DNA of 63,091 nt from Pezizomycotina sp. ARF18 (Eukaryota > Ascomycota): the NCBI GenBank assembly GCA_002224055.1, contig AZLU01000053.1, positions 1 to 63,091 of the forward strand, read 5' to 3'. The translations under genes were made by a program, and so were the position numbers. Below the pieces are notes generated by a model. It saw nothing but the letters and a program-made list of their open reading frames with translations, ran no database searches and had not been told where the DNA came from. Positions 24,938 through 35,971 of this stretch are shown piece after piece; within the stretch, counting starts at the first letter, position 1; the number at the start of each line of letters is the position of its first letter.

Positions 24938-27332
24938 TCACTCCTCCGCGCCACCAGGTCCTCCCCGGCCTCCCTGTTCATGCGTCAGTCTAATTCCGGA
25001 GGAAGAAAAAAGTGAAAGCAGGCTTTATTTACTTACCATCTGTCTTGCTTTCAAAAGTTCGTCGCAAAGCAAAAGATTCGAGCTATGCTGGAGCTTGATG
25101 CGATCGCGTTCCTCAAAACACGGTAGGAATCGTAAACACCGGCGCCAATGGGGTCCATAGGTTCTCCGGAGGTCAAATCCAGCCCAACAACATGACCTCG
25201 GATTGCTCGTCTTGCAGAGCAGCAACTAAATATAAAGTAGCTTGATGTTAGCTAAAGGAAACAGATATCTTACACGGAACGAGAAATAGTAAAAATTTAT
25301 GTAAATAAATTCGCGAATGAAAACGTACGGGAATCTTGAATATCGAGGCCGGCATTTTGGCCAGCGTTTTAGGTATTACTAGAAAGCATCGGCGAAAGCC
25401 TGCACGCCGGATTTGGCCTTTCCTTTGATTTCCTTCCTGACGGCTTCACTGGAAAGGTGAGCTGCGCAGGCTATCTGGAACGCCCCGGCACGGGTACCAC
25501 GCTCTCATCGGTGATCATGTTGTATACGCTACGCAGACCGTCTCTGACGGCATCGCTGACCTGGTGATCGTGTGTTGATTGGGCCCTTGATGAGGAGCGT
25601 CACCGACTTTGGATCCTTCACATCCTCAACGAAGTGTACTTCTCCTCCCCGAGCGTATGCTCATAGACTTTACCGGCCCAGCCTAAGATTTCCGGCGACA
25701 AATCATCGACGCTGTTCTGAGCAACACCTCCGCAGACAAACTGCAACCTTTCCATGTTTCTTCTCTTTGCCCTCCGCAGAGCAAAAATGCCATTCTTAGC
25801 CAGAACATCCAACGAGAGTGGGTCGATACCCTTCTGGTTGATAATCACGAAGCCTTTCTTGGGATCATCACCGCAAACCTGCTTCTTCAGGTCGACAATC
25901 TTTCGAAGCTTCTCGTCTACGAACTTGCGCTCACTCTCGACGAGCTTGTCACGCTGCTCCGCGCTGCTGTAGAAGAAACCAGAGTTGACCTCACTCTTTT
26001 CGTACTCCAGAGACACGTTTAGGGTGAGAATGTACGCATTGTCTACCTGCTTCGGCATGTCGGGATGTCTAGCGCCGTGATCTAGAGCAAGCCTCGTATC
26101 AGTTGGTATCAGAGGCCGTCCGGTGTTGCATTTTCATGATCTCAATCATGTGCAGATCGATTTTCTCGGGAGGACGGTGAATAGCCAGGACAGCATCGAC
26201 AACACTGGGAGTCAGCGTTTCGGCAAGCGAGTGGGACAGTTTTGTCGTGAGCGACGTCCGAGCTACGGAAAGAAGCAGTTCCCTGTCGACTTTAGCTTCG
26301 ATTTTGAATGTATCGAGGAACTATATATCTCATTAGACGATTTTTCACCCCAAATAGCAAAAGAAACCTTTTAAGCAAAAGCGCTCGACAAAGCACACCT
26401 TTAGTGACTCGTTCTTGGCAATCTCGAATCCGTCGACGATAACCCTGGGATGTAAGCCCTCGGATATGTACCGATCCGCCTGTCGCAGAAGCTCTCCTAC
26501 TAGAAGGACAACGGAAGTTGTTCCGTCACCCGCTATATCATCTTGCGCCGTTGCCTGGGAGTGGAGCGTTAGAATGTAGACACTTCGTAGGAGCTAGATA
26601 AGGGCAACGTACAGCACCTATGTAGAGTGTTAGTAAACTCGATTTGTGACTGGAGGTATGTGGATGTGAGGGGTGTTTAAGAAGAAGCTTACGAGCTATC
26701 AGAACAGCGGTCGGGTTTTGTATTTGCATCTCGCTGAGTAGAACCTGATTATGAACCGTTAACATTTCGAGCCTGAGCTGTATATATCATGCAGACGTAC
26801 TTTGCCATCCTTGGTAAGTTTGATCTATCAGGGCATATATATTAGCTGATGTATATGAAACAGAACCGGCGCAGCAGCCGTTCAATTGGTATCGTTAAGT
26901 CGAAAAAAAAAAAAAAAAAAAAAAAAAACTTACGCCTCCAGCTCCATCAACAAGCCTTTTCGAAATCGTTGTTAGTTGGTTTTAAATTATCTTCCTTCAA
27001 GTAGTTGCTCTAGATAGCGACTCACATTTTATTGTTCTGTCGTGAAAAATTTGCTCACACGGTCAGCGCTCTGCATTCGAACGGGAGCCTCAAGAGGAGC
27101 AAAAACAAAAGATAAATACCCTAGCGGCCCTAGATTAGAGCGTAGAACTCTTGCAGACCAATACCAGCATTGATGTTGACGCGCAGTGCTTCCCCCCGCC
27201 TCTATTTTTAAAGTTCGTATTGAATTAGCAAGCTTACAAGCTTCGAAGCAATATTTTAGCACCTTAACAAGAAACAAAAAGCTAACCCACCCTGCTCTCC
27301 GCCTTTGGATTCAGCAACTGAGTCGCCGACAT
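24938..27332 (-). CDS. CCT6: T-complex chaperonin subunit zeta (CCT6/TCP-1 zeta)
   Basis: A subunit of the cytosolic CCT/TRiC ring that folds actin, tubulin and WD proteins with ATP. It starts [14 protein letters not shown] (27291-27332), then [17 protein letters not shown] and RSNLGPLG (27120-27201), after which come tiny exons encoding T(I)[34 protein letters not shown] and RA, and then [20 protein letters not shown] (from 26554). The large exon from 26320 carries [92 protein letters not shown] and [10 protein letters not shown], all diagnostic of the zeta subunit. The 3' exons give [34 protein letters not shown] and a glycine-rich tail [11 protein letters not shown] with TGA at 24938-24940. 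At least ten exons. Divergent from NOP56. Confidence 0.94.
26613..26617 (-). other. CCT6: Putative 5-nt micro-exon of CCT6
   Basis: On the sense strand GTGCT is preceded by TACTAACACTCTACATAG (branch point plus acceptor) and followed by GTACGTTGCC (donor). Inserted between the exon ending GCTC (26693) and the exon starting GCAACGG (26554) it gives codons GCT-CGT-GCT-GCA-ACG, restoring the conserved ARAATAQDD. Confidence 0.7.
26903..26928 (+). repeat. A26 run in a CCT6 intron (T26 on sense strand)
   Basis: It begins just after the donor GTAAG of the intron (26825-26933), so the intron opens with a long poly(T). Confidence 0.85.
27026..27036 (-). other. CCT6: Putative 11-nt micro-exon of CCT6
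   Basis: The sense sequence between CACGACAG and GTGAGTCG. It supplies the residues T-I-K-M between SNLGPLG and LVDGAGG. The true length is probably 12, since one A seems lost from an A run to keep frame. Confidence 0.65.
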
Positions 27333-27878
27333 TATTTAACAGCTGCTGCTATAGGTGAACGTAAACAAACGTGCTGTCGCGTGTCCGAAGGGTGTTAAGT
27401 TATGAGGAAGCTGTTTCTGGTTTCTGTTTCGAAAGAAAAAGTGGTAGGAGAGTGGTGGCAGATTAGAAGCTCTAGCTCTACCAGATTTTCCCTCCAGTTT
27501 TTTTTTTTTTTTTTTCCAAGCCCGTCGAGCAAACACCAAAAAAGGTCCGCCTCTAAAGTGCTTGGCATTTTACTCCCTTCCTTAACCCAGAAATACAACA
27601 AGGCAACTGCCTGAAGATTATTGCATGTATTAAGTAAGCACTTAAAGATCATAATTATACATTCGAGTATATAACCAAATAATACCTAGATCTATCGAAA
27701 TAACCCTTAATTTACTTCCTTAAGCTACGATAAAGCTCAGATGCGCCGCTATATCACGCAAGACTGTGGTATACCGTGCGTGCAGCTTGAAAATAGCACG
27801 TTTTAACCGCTTAATAAGCATTCCTAAGAGCCTCAAAGTTAAAGTTTAAACCGGCGGTAAAAAAAGCAACAACAACAA

Positions 27879-27915
<37 letters not shown>

Positions 27916-28093
27916 AAAAGGTAAAAAAAAGACTAATTTTTTTCTCCCGTATCTCGAAAAAAAAAACCCCCCCAATCAGTTAATCGAGCAATCCTGCAAT
28001 CGAACCGTCCAGCACCATCAGAATTATCATCAATTGGGTGAAAGCACGGTAAAATACAGTATTTAAAGCGTTTACTCGAGTCAAGGGATCAAG
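27333..28093. promoter_or_regulatory. Divergent intergenic region CCT6 / NOP56
   Basis: About 760 bases between two start codons facing away from each other. It contains a T17 run (27499-27515), CAA repeats followed by an A33 run (27880-27912) and short A/C runs (27957-27973). This is the likely shared promoter region of two growth-related genes; no specific element was identified. Confidence 0.5.
27880..27912 (+). repeat. A33 homopolymer between CCT6 and NOP56
   Basis: The longest pure A run in the window, preceded by four CAA units. Confidence 0.9.
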
Positions 28094-30073
28094 ATGGCGG
28101 CGGTAGACTACGTTCTGCTGGAGCAGGCGGTGGGTTACTCCATCTTCGAGGTCGTTCACAACCAGAAACAATCGGCAATCGGTTGAAGGAAGTTCAGGAT
28201 GCGGTCAAGGACCTGTCAAAGTTTGGCAAGATGGTGAAGCTGGTTTCGTTTGCGCCTTTCACGTAAGGGGTTTCCTTCGTCGCGGAGAATGAATTGGGGG
28301 AGAACGATGGGAGTTTTCTGCCCTCTGTACTGATCGTGTGTTTTTTTTTTGCCTGGTTTTTGTTCAGCGGTGCCGCACAAGCATTGGAGAATGCCAACGA
28401 CATATCCGAAGGTACCACCTTACTACTTCTTCTTTATGTCCTCCTTACGCTTGTAGCGCTTAATGCTAATGCGTGATGTAGGAATCATGTCGGACCACCT
28501 AAAGGCCCTCTTGGAAGTCAACTTGCCGAAAGGTGGTAAGAAGGTGGTTCTGGGAATCGCAGATAAAAACCTGGCTGGTTCGATCAAAAGCGGCTTTCGT
28601 AGCGTATCTTGCGAAACTAGTGAGGTCGTCCAGGATCTTATCAGAGGCTTGCGATTGCATGCTCCGAAGTTACTCAAACAGTTGCAGAGTGGCGACGTTG
28701 AACGAGCGAGCTTGGGTTTGGGTCACGCATTTTCGAGAGCCAAAGTCAAGTTTTCTGTCCAGAAGAACGAGTAAGTATTCTTTCTAGGGTCTTTTGTTTT
28801 CCCGCCTTGGGTCATTCAGGCGGCTAAGTTTTCTTTCCTTGTGCTCCTCAGCAACCACATCATCCAAACAATCGCTCTTTTAGATCTTTTGGACAAGGAC
28901 GTCAACACATTCGCCATGCGCGTACGAGAGTGGTACTCGTGGCACTTCCCGAACTTGTCAAAATCGTCAGCGACAATTACCAGTATGCCAAGCTGGCTTT
29001 ATTCATCAAGGACAAAGCGACGCTCATGCAAGAATCCCTGCACGATCTTGCGGCAATCGTTAACGACGACGCTGATGTCGCCCAGAGCATCATAGATGCC
29101 GCTAAGATGTCGATGGGGCAGGACGTTTCCGAATCAGACATGATCAACGTCACTTCTTTTGCGCAGCGTGTTGTCAGCCTTACCGAGTTCCGGAGAAGCT
29201 GCATACCTACCTGGTCAACAAATGAACATCGTAGCGCCGAACCTTGCGGCCCTGATAGGAGAAACAATCGGTGCTCGCTTAATATCGCACGCCGGTAGTC
29301 TGACAAATCTCAGCAAATACCCGGCATCGACCGTCCAGATCCTCGGAGCCGAAAAGGCGCTCTTCAGAGCTCTCAAAACCAAGGGAAACACTCCGAAGTA
29401 CGGGTTGATATATCACTCAGGCTTTATCAGCCGCGCCGGGCAAAAGAATAAAGGTAGAATATCGAGGTTCCTTGCCAACAAGTGTTCCATTGCCTCGAGG
29501 ATCGATAACTTTGCCGATGTTCCGACAACCAAGTTTGGAGAAGCTCTCCACGCACAAGTCGAAGAGAGGCTTAGATTCTATGCGAGGGCACAGCTCCTAC
29601 GAAGAATGAGGCAGCCATGGTAAGTCAAATCTTTATTTCGCTGGTTTAATAAAAGTTTTTGCATCGCCTGTACTAATATTTGATTTTTTCCAATTTTCTA
29701 GAAAAATGCAATGGATGCTGTTTTGGCGGATATGAAGGTGAACGGCGTTGGCATGGACGTTGACATGGATGATGACGATGAATCGTCCGATGAGGAAGCA
29801 GAGGCGCCAAAGACGAATGGTCTTAAGGAGAAGAGGGCCGAAAAGGCCAAGGAAGAAAGAAGGAGGAGAAGATTAAGAAGGACAAGAAAGACAAGAGACA
29901 AGAAGGATAAGAAAGACAAGAAAGAGAAGAAGAAGGAGAAGAAAGAGAAAAAAGAAGAGAAGAAGAAAGAGAAGGAGAGCAAGAAGAGATCAAGAGAAGA
30001 AGACGAGGAAGTCGATGAACCTAAACGGAAAAAGGAAAAGAAGGACAAGAAGGAAAAGAAGAGCAAGAACTGA
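28094..30073 (+). CDS. NOP56: Nucleolar protein NOP56 (box C/D snoRNP)
   Basis: A core protein of box C/D small nucleolar ribonucleoproteins, which guide 2'-O-methylation of rRNA. The order is the Nop5/Nop56 N-terminal domain ([37 protein letters not shown]), [34 protein letters not shown], the coiled-coil NOSIC region ([34 protein letters not shown]) and the Nop RNA-binding domain ([80 protein letters not shown]). The C-terminus is an acidic patch then a long KKD/KKE tail ending KKSKN. The ALENAN-SEG and SRAKVKF wording fits NOP56 better than NOP58. Introns lie at about 28264-28367, 28411-28481, 28770-28850 and 29620-29700. A missing C near 28155 breaks [12 protein letters not shown]. Confidence 0.95.
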
Positions 30074-31704
30074 TTGAGCTTGCGAGCTTGGCCATCACCT
30101 CACATCTCTCAAAATGTTCCGATTGATTTAACTTCATTCTATTCACTCCGTGTCGCGTGTTTCTTGGTATTCACTAGTTCCTTGTACCATTAGTATCCGT
30201 CATCTTTTGTATTCCTAAGTGGCGCTCTATCTGCTGTTTTGATCGATATATATATTATCTTCCGCTGCTTTTCTTTCCATTTCCGTGCCCAATAGTTGGA
30301 CTGCCTTCATAACATATTGTAGTTCTAAGGATCTGTATTTTACATCACCAAGTAACAAAATGTGCTTTCTAGTTGATTCTTTCCTACTTTTTGCTTTTCA
30401 TTATTTTCCATGTTGTCAAAGTTTTTGTATCTCTCCTTATGGTAAGAGCAGCAGCACTAGAAGCCGTAGCAGCTGTCAAGTATAGAGTCGAAAAAAAAGC
30501 CAGCTCTTGTTTTATCGCTCTGAAATATTATTTCGTCTTGCCGAAAAATTACTTAGTATTGTGCTGAAGCGTGAGCTATAGCCCAGCATAAAAAAGCACC
30601 CTTCGAATAAGTATGAGCTTGCTAGATGGGCGAGAGAACGGCGAACGCGAACCCCCTCCCCCCCTTTGTCCTATTTTTACCAGCAGACAATTAAATAATA
30701 TATTATCACCTGTCCCCTACCTAGGTACATTGATATTATTGTTATTGAAAATTCCTTTTTTTTTTTTTTTTTTTTTCCTTGCCCGCGTTTTGGATACCCA
30801 TGACGGAGATCGAAAGGGTGAAGTTCGTTGGACCTATCAGAACGCATTTCATTTTGCTTTTTGTTTTGTCTTCAAAGAGAAAAAAGAAAAGAAAGAAAAA
30901 GCATGTAAGGAATGTGGGTATTTGGGGGGAATATCGAGCCTGTTAAGGGCCACTCGTTCCGCCTTTGATCGCGAATGAGCTCTTTGTTTAACGCGCCATG
31001 CAGCTCTTTTCAAATGTGTTGCATAGTAATAATGTACTCACTTGCTAAGTTATCTGCCCATTGACGAGCTAGCTAGCTTTCCAAGGTACATGTACCACCG
31101 CTAAACTACGTTACTGAAGAAAAAAAAAGACAAGCAAAATTTTTTCCCACGCTACTTGTAAAAGAAAGAAATATTCGAAAAGAAGTACTAAGTATGTAGA
31201 GAGAAAAAAAAAAAAACCGCGTTTTTTTTTTTTTTTTTTTTTTTTTTCGCGACTCCAGCGTTGACCTTTTTTTTTCTCCAATAAATTGAAACAAACAACA
31301 CCACACTACCTCTTTTTTTTTTTTTTTTTTTTTTTTTCTTTCTCCCCTTCTACTTTTTACACTACTTACGACGAGAATAAATTAAACTAAATACTACTGG
31401 GTGGGTCTTCTCCCTCTCCTTCTTTTTCTTCTTCGTTCTTTCTCTTTCGCGCTTTCTCTTTCTCTCCTTCGGCCAGTTTTTCCATAGTATATAAGTACTT
31501 ACTGTAGTCGTATTTTGCCCTCTCTGTCCCCCCAACTATATCGTATTTTTCGCTCCTATCAGTGTTCGTCAAGAATCACCCTACTTACTTCTACATACTC
31601 TACAGAATAAAGTGAAATCCAAAAGAAAGGAAAGATAGACGTTTTATTTAAAAAGGAGACAACAAGCCCATATTTAATTCATTTTCACAATAAATCAAGA
31701 CATC
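30074..31704. other. Gene-free region between NOP56 and ASF1
   Basis: 3' flank of NOP56 and promoter/leader of ASF1. It contains T runs at about 30757-30777, 31222-31247 (T26) and 31313-31337 (T25), a GAGCTAGCTAGC palindrome at about 31065 and TC-rich leader sequence. ORFs here are low-complexity. Confidence 0.55.
31222..31337 (+). repeat. Two long T runs upstream of ASF1
   Basis: T26 at 31222-31247 and T25 at 31313-31337, with further T/A runs between, about 370-480 bases before the ASF1 start codon. Confidence 0.85.
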
Positions 31705-33047
31705 ATGTCGGTCGTTTCGCTGCTCAGCGTCAACATCTTGAACAACCCCGGCAAATTCAGTGACAAGTTCCAGTTCGAGATTACCTTCGAATGCCTTGAA
31801 GCTCTGACCAAAGGTACCTGTATATTCCCCTAAGGATGCCAAATTTAGTAGCTTTGTTTGCCCATCTGTCACTCGTAATCTTCAAGCTCGGGGAGCTTGA
31901 AAAGCTCATCGCCTAGAAGTTTTGAAAAATTTGTAACTATCGCTTGCAAGCGGCTAACTTTGAGGTTGTCGTGTGAAACCTAGATCTCGAGTGGAAGCTC
32001 ACTTATGTCGGATCTGCTACTTCGTAAGTCAACCTTTAATTTATTCTGAGCTTTGGCTCGCTCCTTCGTTTGCCTCATTTTTGTTTCTTCTGCAAGCAAA
32101 AAAGTTTTCGGGCATATGCTATGGTCGCGTTACAAGAAGACCTCGGAAGCTACAGGAGCTAATTGGACACGCCCTCTTGACAAAACAGCTCCGAACATGA
32201 CCAGGTTCTTGATTCCATGCTGGTCGGCCCCGTACCAGTCGGAGTCAACAAGTTTGTCTTCGAAGCGGACCCGCCTAACTTGGCTCGCATCCCTTCCTCT
32301 GAGATCCTCGGCGTCACTGTCATCCTCCTCACTTGCGCGTATGAGGACAGGGAGTTCATCCGCGTCGGCTACTATGTTAACAACGAATACGATAGCGAGG
32401 AATTGAATAACGACCGCCCAAATCGGTTCAGGTCGATCGCCTTGTCAGGAATGTCCTCGCCGAAAAGCCTAGGGTTACCAGGTTTGCCATCAAGTGGTAA
32501 GTCGCGTCGAAATATTCGATCTCTTTTTCTCTCTCTTTTCTTTTTTTCTGTTATGAGAACAAGAAACACATAACCATGTACATAGTACTTGAAGGCCTAT
32601 ATTATCGGAAATAGTGCTGACAAATTTATTTTCGAATAGGGATTCTGAGGAATCTGCTCCCGCTGAGTTCCCGCCCGATCAGCCCGAGGCCGATCAGCAG
32701 GAAGCTGACGGTGATCAGTATGGCGTTGAAGAAGGCGAGCCGGACGAGAGTGAGCTCGAAGGTGAGGGTGAAGCCGAGGCCGGGCCGGCCGACCCTGACG
32801 CCATGGAAGAGGATACCGAAATGGGTGGAACTGAGCACCCTGCTGCCGAACCAGCCGGCGATGAGTCCGAGGATCTCGAAGAGAGCTCGAGGAGGAGTAC
32901 GAAGAAGACGAGGAAGCCGAGGAGGCCGAGGGCGACGAGGAAATGGGTGAGGGCGCGAAGCAAGGTGAGGAGGGCATGGCCGTCGAGACTGCTCCCGGTG
33001 GTCCAGGTCAGCAGCCACCTGCTCAGGAGGTCATGGCTCAGCACTGA
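31705..33047 (+). CDS. ASF1: Histone chaperone ASF1
   Basis: Binds histone H3-H4 and hands it over during replication-coupled and replication-independent nucleosome assembly. It starts [20 protein letters not shown], then [15 protein letters not shown]. Exon 1 31705-31813; exon 2 (31982-32022) is only about 41 bases and gives [14 protein letters not shown]; exon 3 from 32191 gives [45 protein letters not shown] and [19 protein letters not shown]; exon 4 from about 32640 starts [18 protein letters not shown]. The immunoglobulin-like core is highly conserved. The C-terminal tail is long and very acidic ([19 protein letters not shown]), as usual in fungi, ending QEVMAQH with TGA at 33045-33047. 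Frame changes near 32210, 32430 and 32890. Confidence 0.95.
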
Positions 33048-34065
33048 GCAATGCACCAAACTTCAACAAACTCAAAAAAAATTTTCTACCTCGGCGTTCT
33101 ACTTTGTGGGGGGCCTATATATAAATTCTTTCTCTTTCTCTTCTTTTTTTTTTTTCTTTTTCTTTTTAACTTTGGGAATTGGCATATTTTCGTTTTTTTT
33201 TTTCTTTTTCTTATACGATCATGTAATGACGGCGAGGTGGAGCAAGTGAGTTTTCCATATTATTGTCACGATTTGTCGATGAACTGCTCACCTCTCTTCA
33301 TTCTCCATCACACGCAAGTCAAGGGGAATCTCCGAGTATGACACCCTTTTTTTCTAGCCTTAATGAACACTTGGAGAATTCAAAAAAAATTTTTTTTACT
33401 CGAGAAGAACATGGACACATTGCCTCGATTTCCGTTCCATTTTTTTTCTTCAGTCCTTTTTCATAAGTCACGATAGAATTTTATCGGAGTAAAGCAGGAC
33501 GGGGACAACGTTTTTTTTTAATCGGAGTAAAGCTTCTTAGACTCAGGTAGAGTAAAGTAAAGATACCATATAAATCAACTTGCTTTGGATATCCCGAGGA
33601 TCCTGCTGCTTGGATTTCTGATGCTCCTTGGACGGTATGATACACATATATTACTATTTGTCGATGACACAATATATATATCCCTGAGTATCCAAATATC
33701 TAGGTATTATGAAATAGGGAGTTTGGCCAGAATATGCGGAGCAAATGGACAATATTTGGTATCAAGTTGACGAGAAACTTATCGATCCCATTTCTTCCTT
33801 ACGTTCAAGATCTAAAATTGACACGCGTTCGTCCCGCACGATAATTTTATAGAAGCTCTCTGAGCGAAAATTACATTGAATCCCATTGACCTAACTAACG
33901 CCCAAATGACAGAATAATTCCCCGTTCACTAAGAAGGGGTGTTTTTACCACTTGCTTAAACAATATGCTATTTTGCCCTTCATAGTTTTCTTTTTCGAAT
34001 TCTTCCCAGTTGATCTTTTAATTTGGTTTTTCTTAAATAATGATGTATAATACGAAATGCTAAAA
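33048..34065. other. Convergent intergenic region ASF1 / eIF3k
   Basis: 3' flanks of ASF1 (+) and eIF3k (-). T-rich after ASF1 (33130-33215, 33388-33400). A direct repeat ATCGGAGTAAAGC occurs at 33484-33496 and 33521-33533. No coding sequence recognised. Confidence 0.55.
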
Positions 34066-35228
34066 TCAAGCAGGTTGCTCGTACGCCCTCTTTATCATTC
34101 TCGAGAATTCTAAGCCGGAGAATCGTAGTGTCAGTCGCAAAAGTAATATACAGTGTATAAGATGGCACACCGCTGGTACTTCGGGCCATGAGAAAAGAAG
34201 TGAAACTTACGATCGAACTTGACGCTCTCCCTCATGATGACCGGCTTCGCCTCGTTATCCTTATTCGCCGGTATCATAACGACGTCGTTCTCGATCGACC
34301 AGCCGAGCGTATCCTTGACGAAAGCATCAAACTGGTCGCCGAAGAGGTTGAGCCAACCCTCGAACAGCGCCCTTTTGATCTCCCTCGTGCTCTGCGCTGT
34401 GATGGACGCGATGCGCTCGCGTATGAGCTCCTCGAACCCGCTGACGTCCGCCACGAGGTCCGCGTACAGGTCGTCCCGTCGAGGATCGACCAGAACTCCT
34501 TGTACTGCGCGGACTCGAGGAGCGCGTTGAGAGCGAAGAGCTTCTGGACCGCCTCGGAGAGGGAATCGCCCGTCGTCGTGGGGTGGTTGGTGATGAGGAT
34601 GTAAGGGGGCAGGAGGTGGAGGCAGAGGGAGAAGTCGGGGATGGGAAGACGGTCAAGGCTTTGACCAGGATATTGGTGATCGTTTCGTCCTTTGTCAGGT
34701 GCGGGTTGAACTGGTACCTACATAAACCGTATTTGGTTTCATTTTAACCCCAATTTTACGATCCTTCTGTCAGTACACATATTGAATTTCGATACGAAAA
34801 CGAAAAACAAAGAAGTATATACTATTTGGATAGTTAAGGGATTCATGTTTATGCGAAGGGTGTGTCATATCAGATAGAGCTAATATAGGTTATACATCAA
34901 TTTCCGGGAAAAGAGAATCGATTCATGAGACCCTCCCCTTCAGGTAATAGGAAACGTGTAAAAGATTTGATCATCATGATGGGAAACTAAACGGAAAGAC
35001 CGAGCAAAGGGTATACTGGAAAATTTTTCTAAAAAGAGAGAGAAAGAGGGCAAGAACGAGGTTCAAAACTGACAGCTTCAGTAATGCTAGGTTGGCATAG
35101 CAGTCGTACGTCCTCCCTTCGCACTGCTGAGCAACATAATCCTGAAATATTGTTGTCGTTTCAGGATTATATCTGTCCAGGCCGTCGAGTATAGCAGTGA
35201 TATGTTCTGGCCGATTTTCGGCGTCCAT
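34066..35228 (-). CDS. EIF3K: Translation initiation factor eIF3 subunit K
   Basis: A small non-core subunit of eIF3, which binds the 40S ribosome and scaffolds initiation; it has HEAT-like and winged-helix (PCI-type) parts. Exon 1 encodes [40 protein letters not shown] and [12 protein letters not shown], ending at a GTCAGT donor. The second exon resumes after a TATGTAG acceptor near 34723 with [13 protein letters not shown] and continues to [40 protein letters not shown] and [36 protein letters not shown] last short exon gives [14 protein letters not shown] with TGA at 34066-34068. Length is about 230 residues, as expected. The middle section (34330-34700) has frame changes. Convergent with ASF1. 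Confidence 0.92.
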
Positions 35229-35971
35229 TATGTCTACTTGAAGGTGGTTGAGGATTAAGTTTAGAGTAGATGCAGATTTGGAGGTCGAGCTATGAGCACT
35301 TCCAGTATGCTATGGCCTGTAGGTGAAAAAAGTCTTTTTAAAAGCTTGTAGGTTTTTTTTTTTCGGTGATCAATGCTGCCGCATTCAAAGGGTACTAAGT
35401 ACTGATTTTTTTTATTTGTAGGGAGGATTTAATGGACGGTCGGAAGTGATATGTAGAGGTGATGTTGAATGAAAACGAGAGAGGCAAAGAGATGTGGAGG
35501 AAGAGAATTTTCTTTTTGTTCGTTTTTTTTTTTTTTTTTTTTTTTCGAACCTTTCATCCTTCTTCTAATTTTTGTATTTGCTTTTTCCACCCCACCACAT
35601 TTTAATTTAGATAGGGCTTAGAATCAGGGCTTATTTCGTGAAAGGGCGAATCTGTAACTATAACATTAAAGCAATAGCAAGCCCTTCCTTCAACAAACCC
35701 ATTTTCCTTTGTCATATATCTTCATTTTTAGGTAAGTATTAGCACTGTTATCTTTCTGAGGAATACAGTCAATTCTTTGTTCTTATTATATTTATATACA
35801 GTCTTGTGCATGTCCTAAAATCCTATTATACTTTCAAAATCGTTTTTTTGTTGATATATACTTCTCTCCTGGTGCTTCCGTCCGTTCTTTTTGGCTTAAG
35901 CAAGGTAGCAAGATATCAATTGATAACAATGGGTATAAGAATAAATCAATAATAACTTCAAAAAGGAATCG
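35229..35971. other. Region between eIF3k (-) and COG3 (-)
   Basis: Promoter side of eIF3k and 3' flank of COG3. It holds a T23 run at 35523-35545 (A on the sense strand of both genes). No coding sequence recognised. Confidence 0.55.

Noticed and set aside
29711-30066. Minus-strand ORF of 122 codons rich in S, F and L
   Set aside because: It is the complement of the NOP56 lysine/glutamate tail, a compositional shadow.
31387-31572. Minus ORF rich in K and E upstream of ASF1
   Set aside because: Translation of the complement of a TCTTT-rich leader; low complexity.
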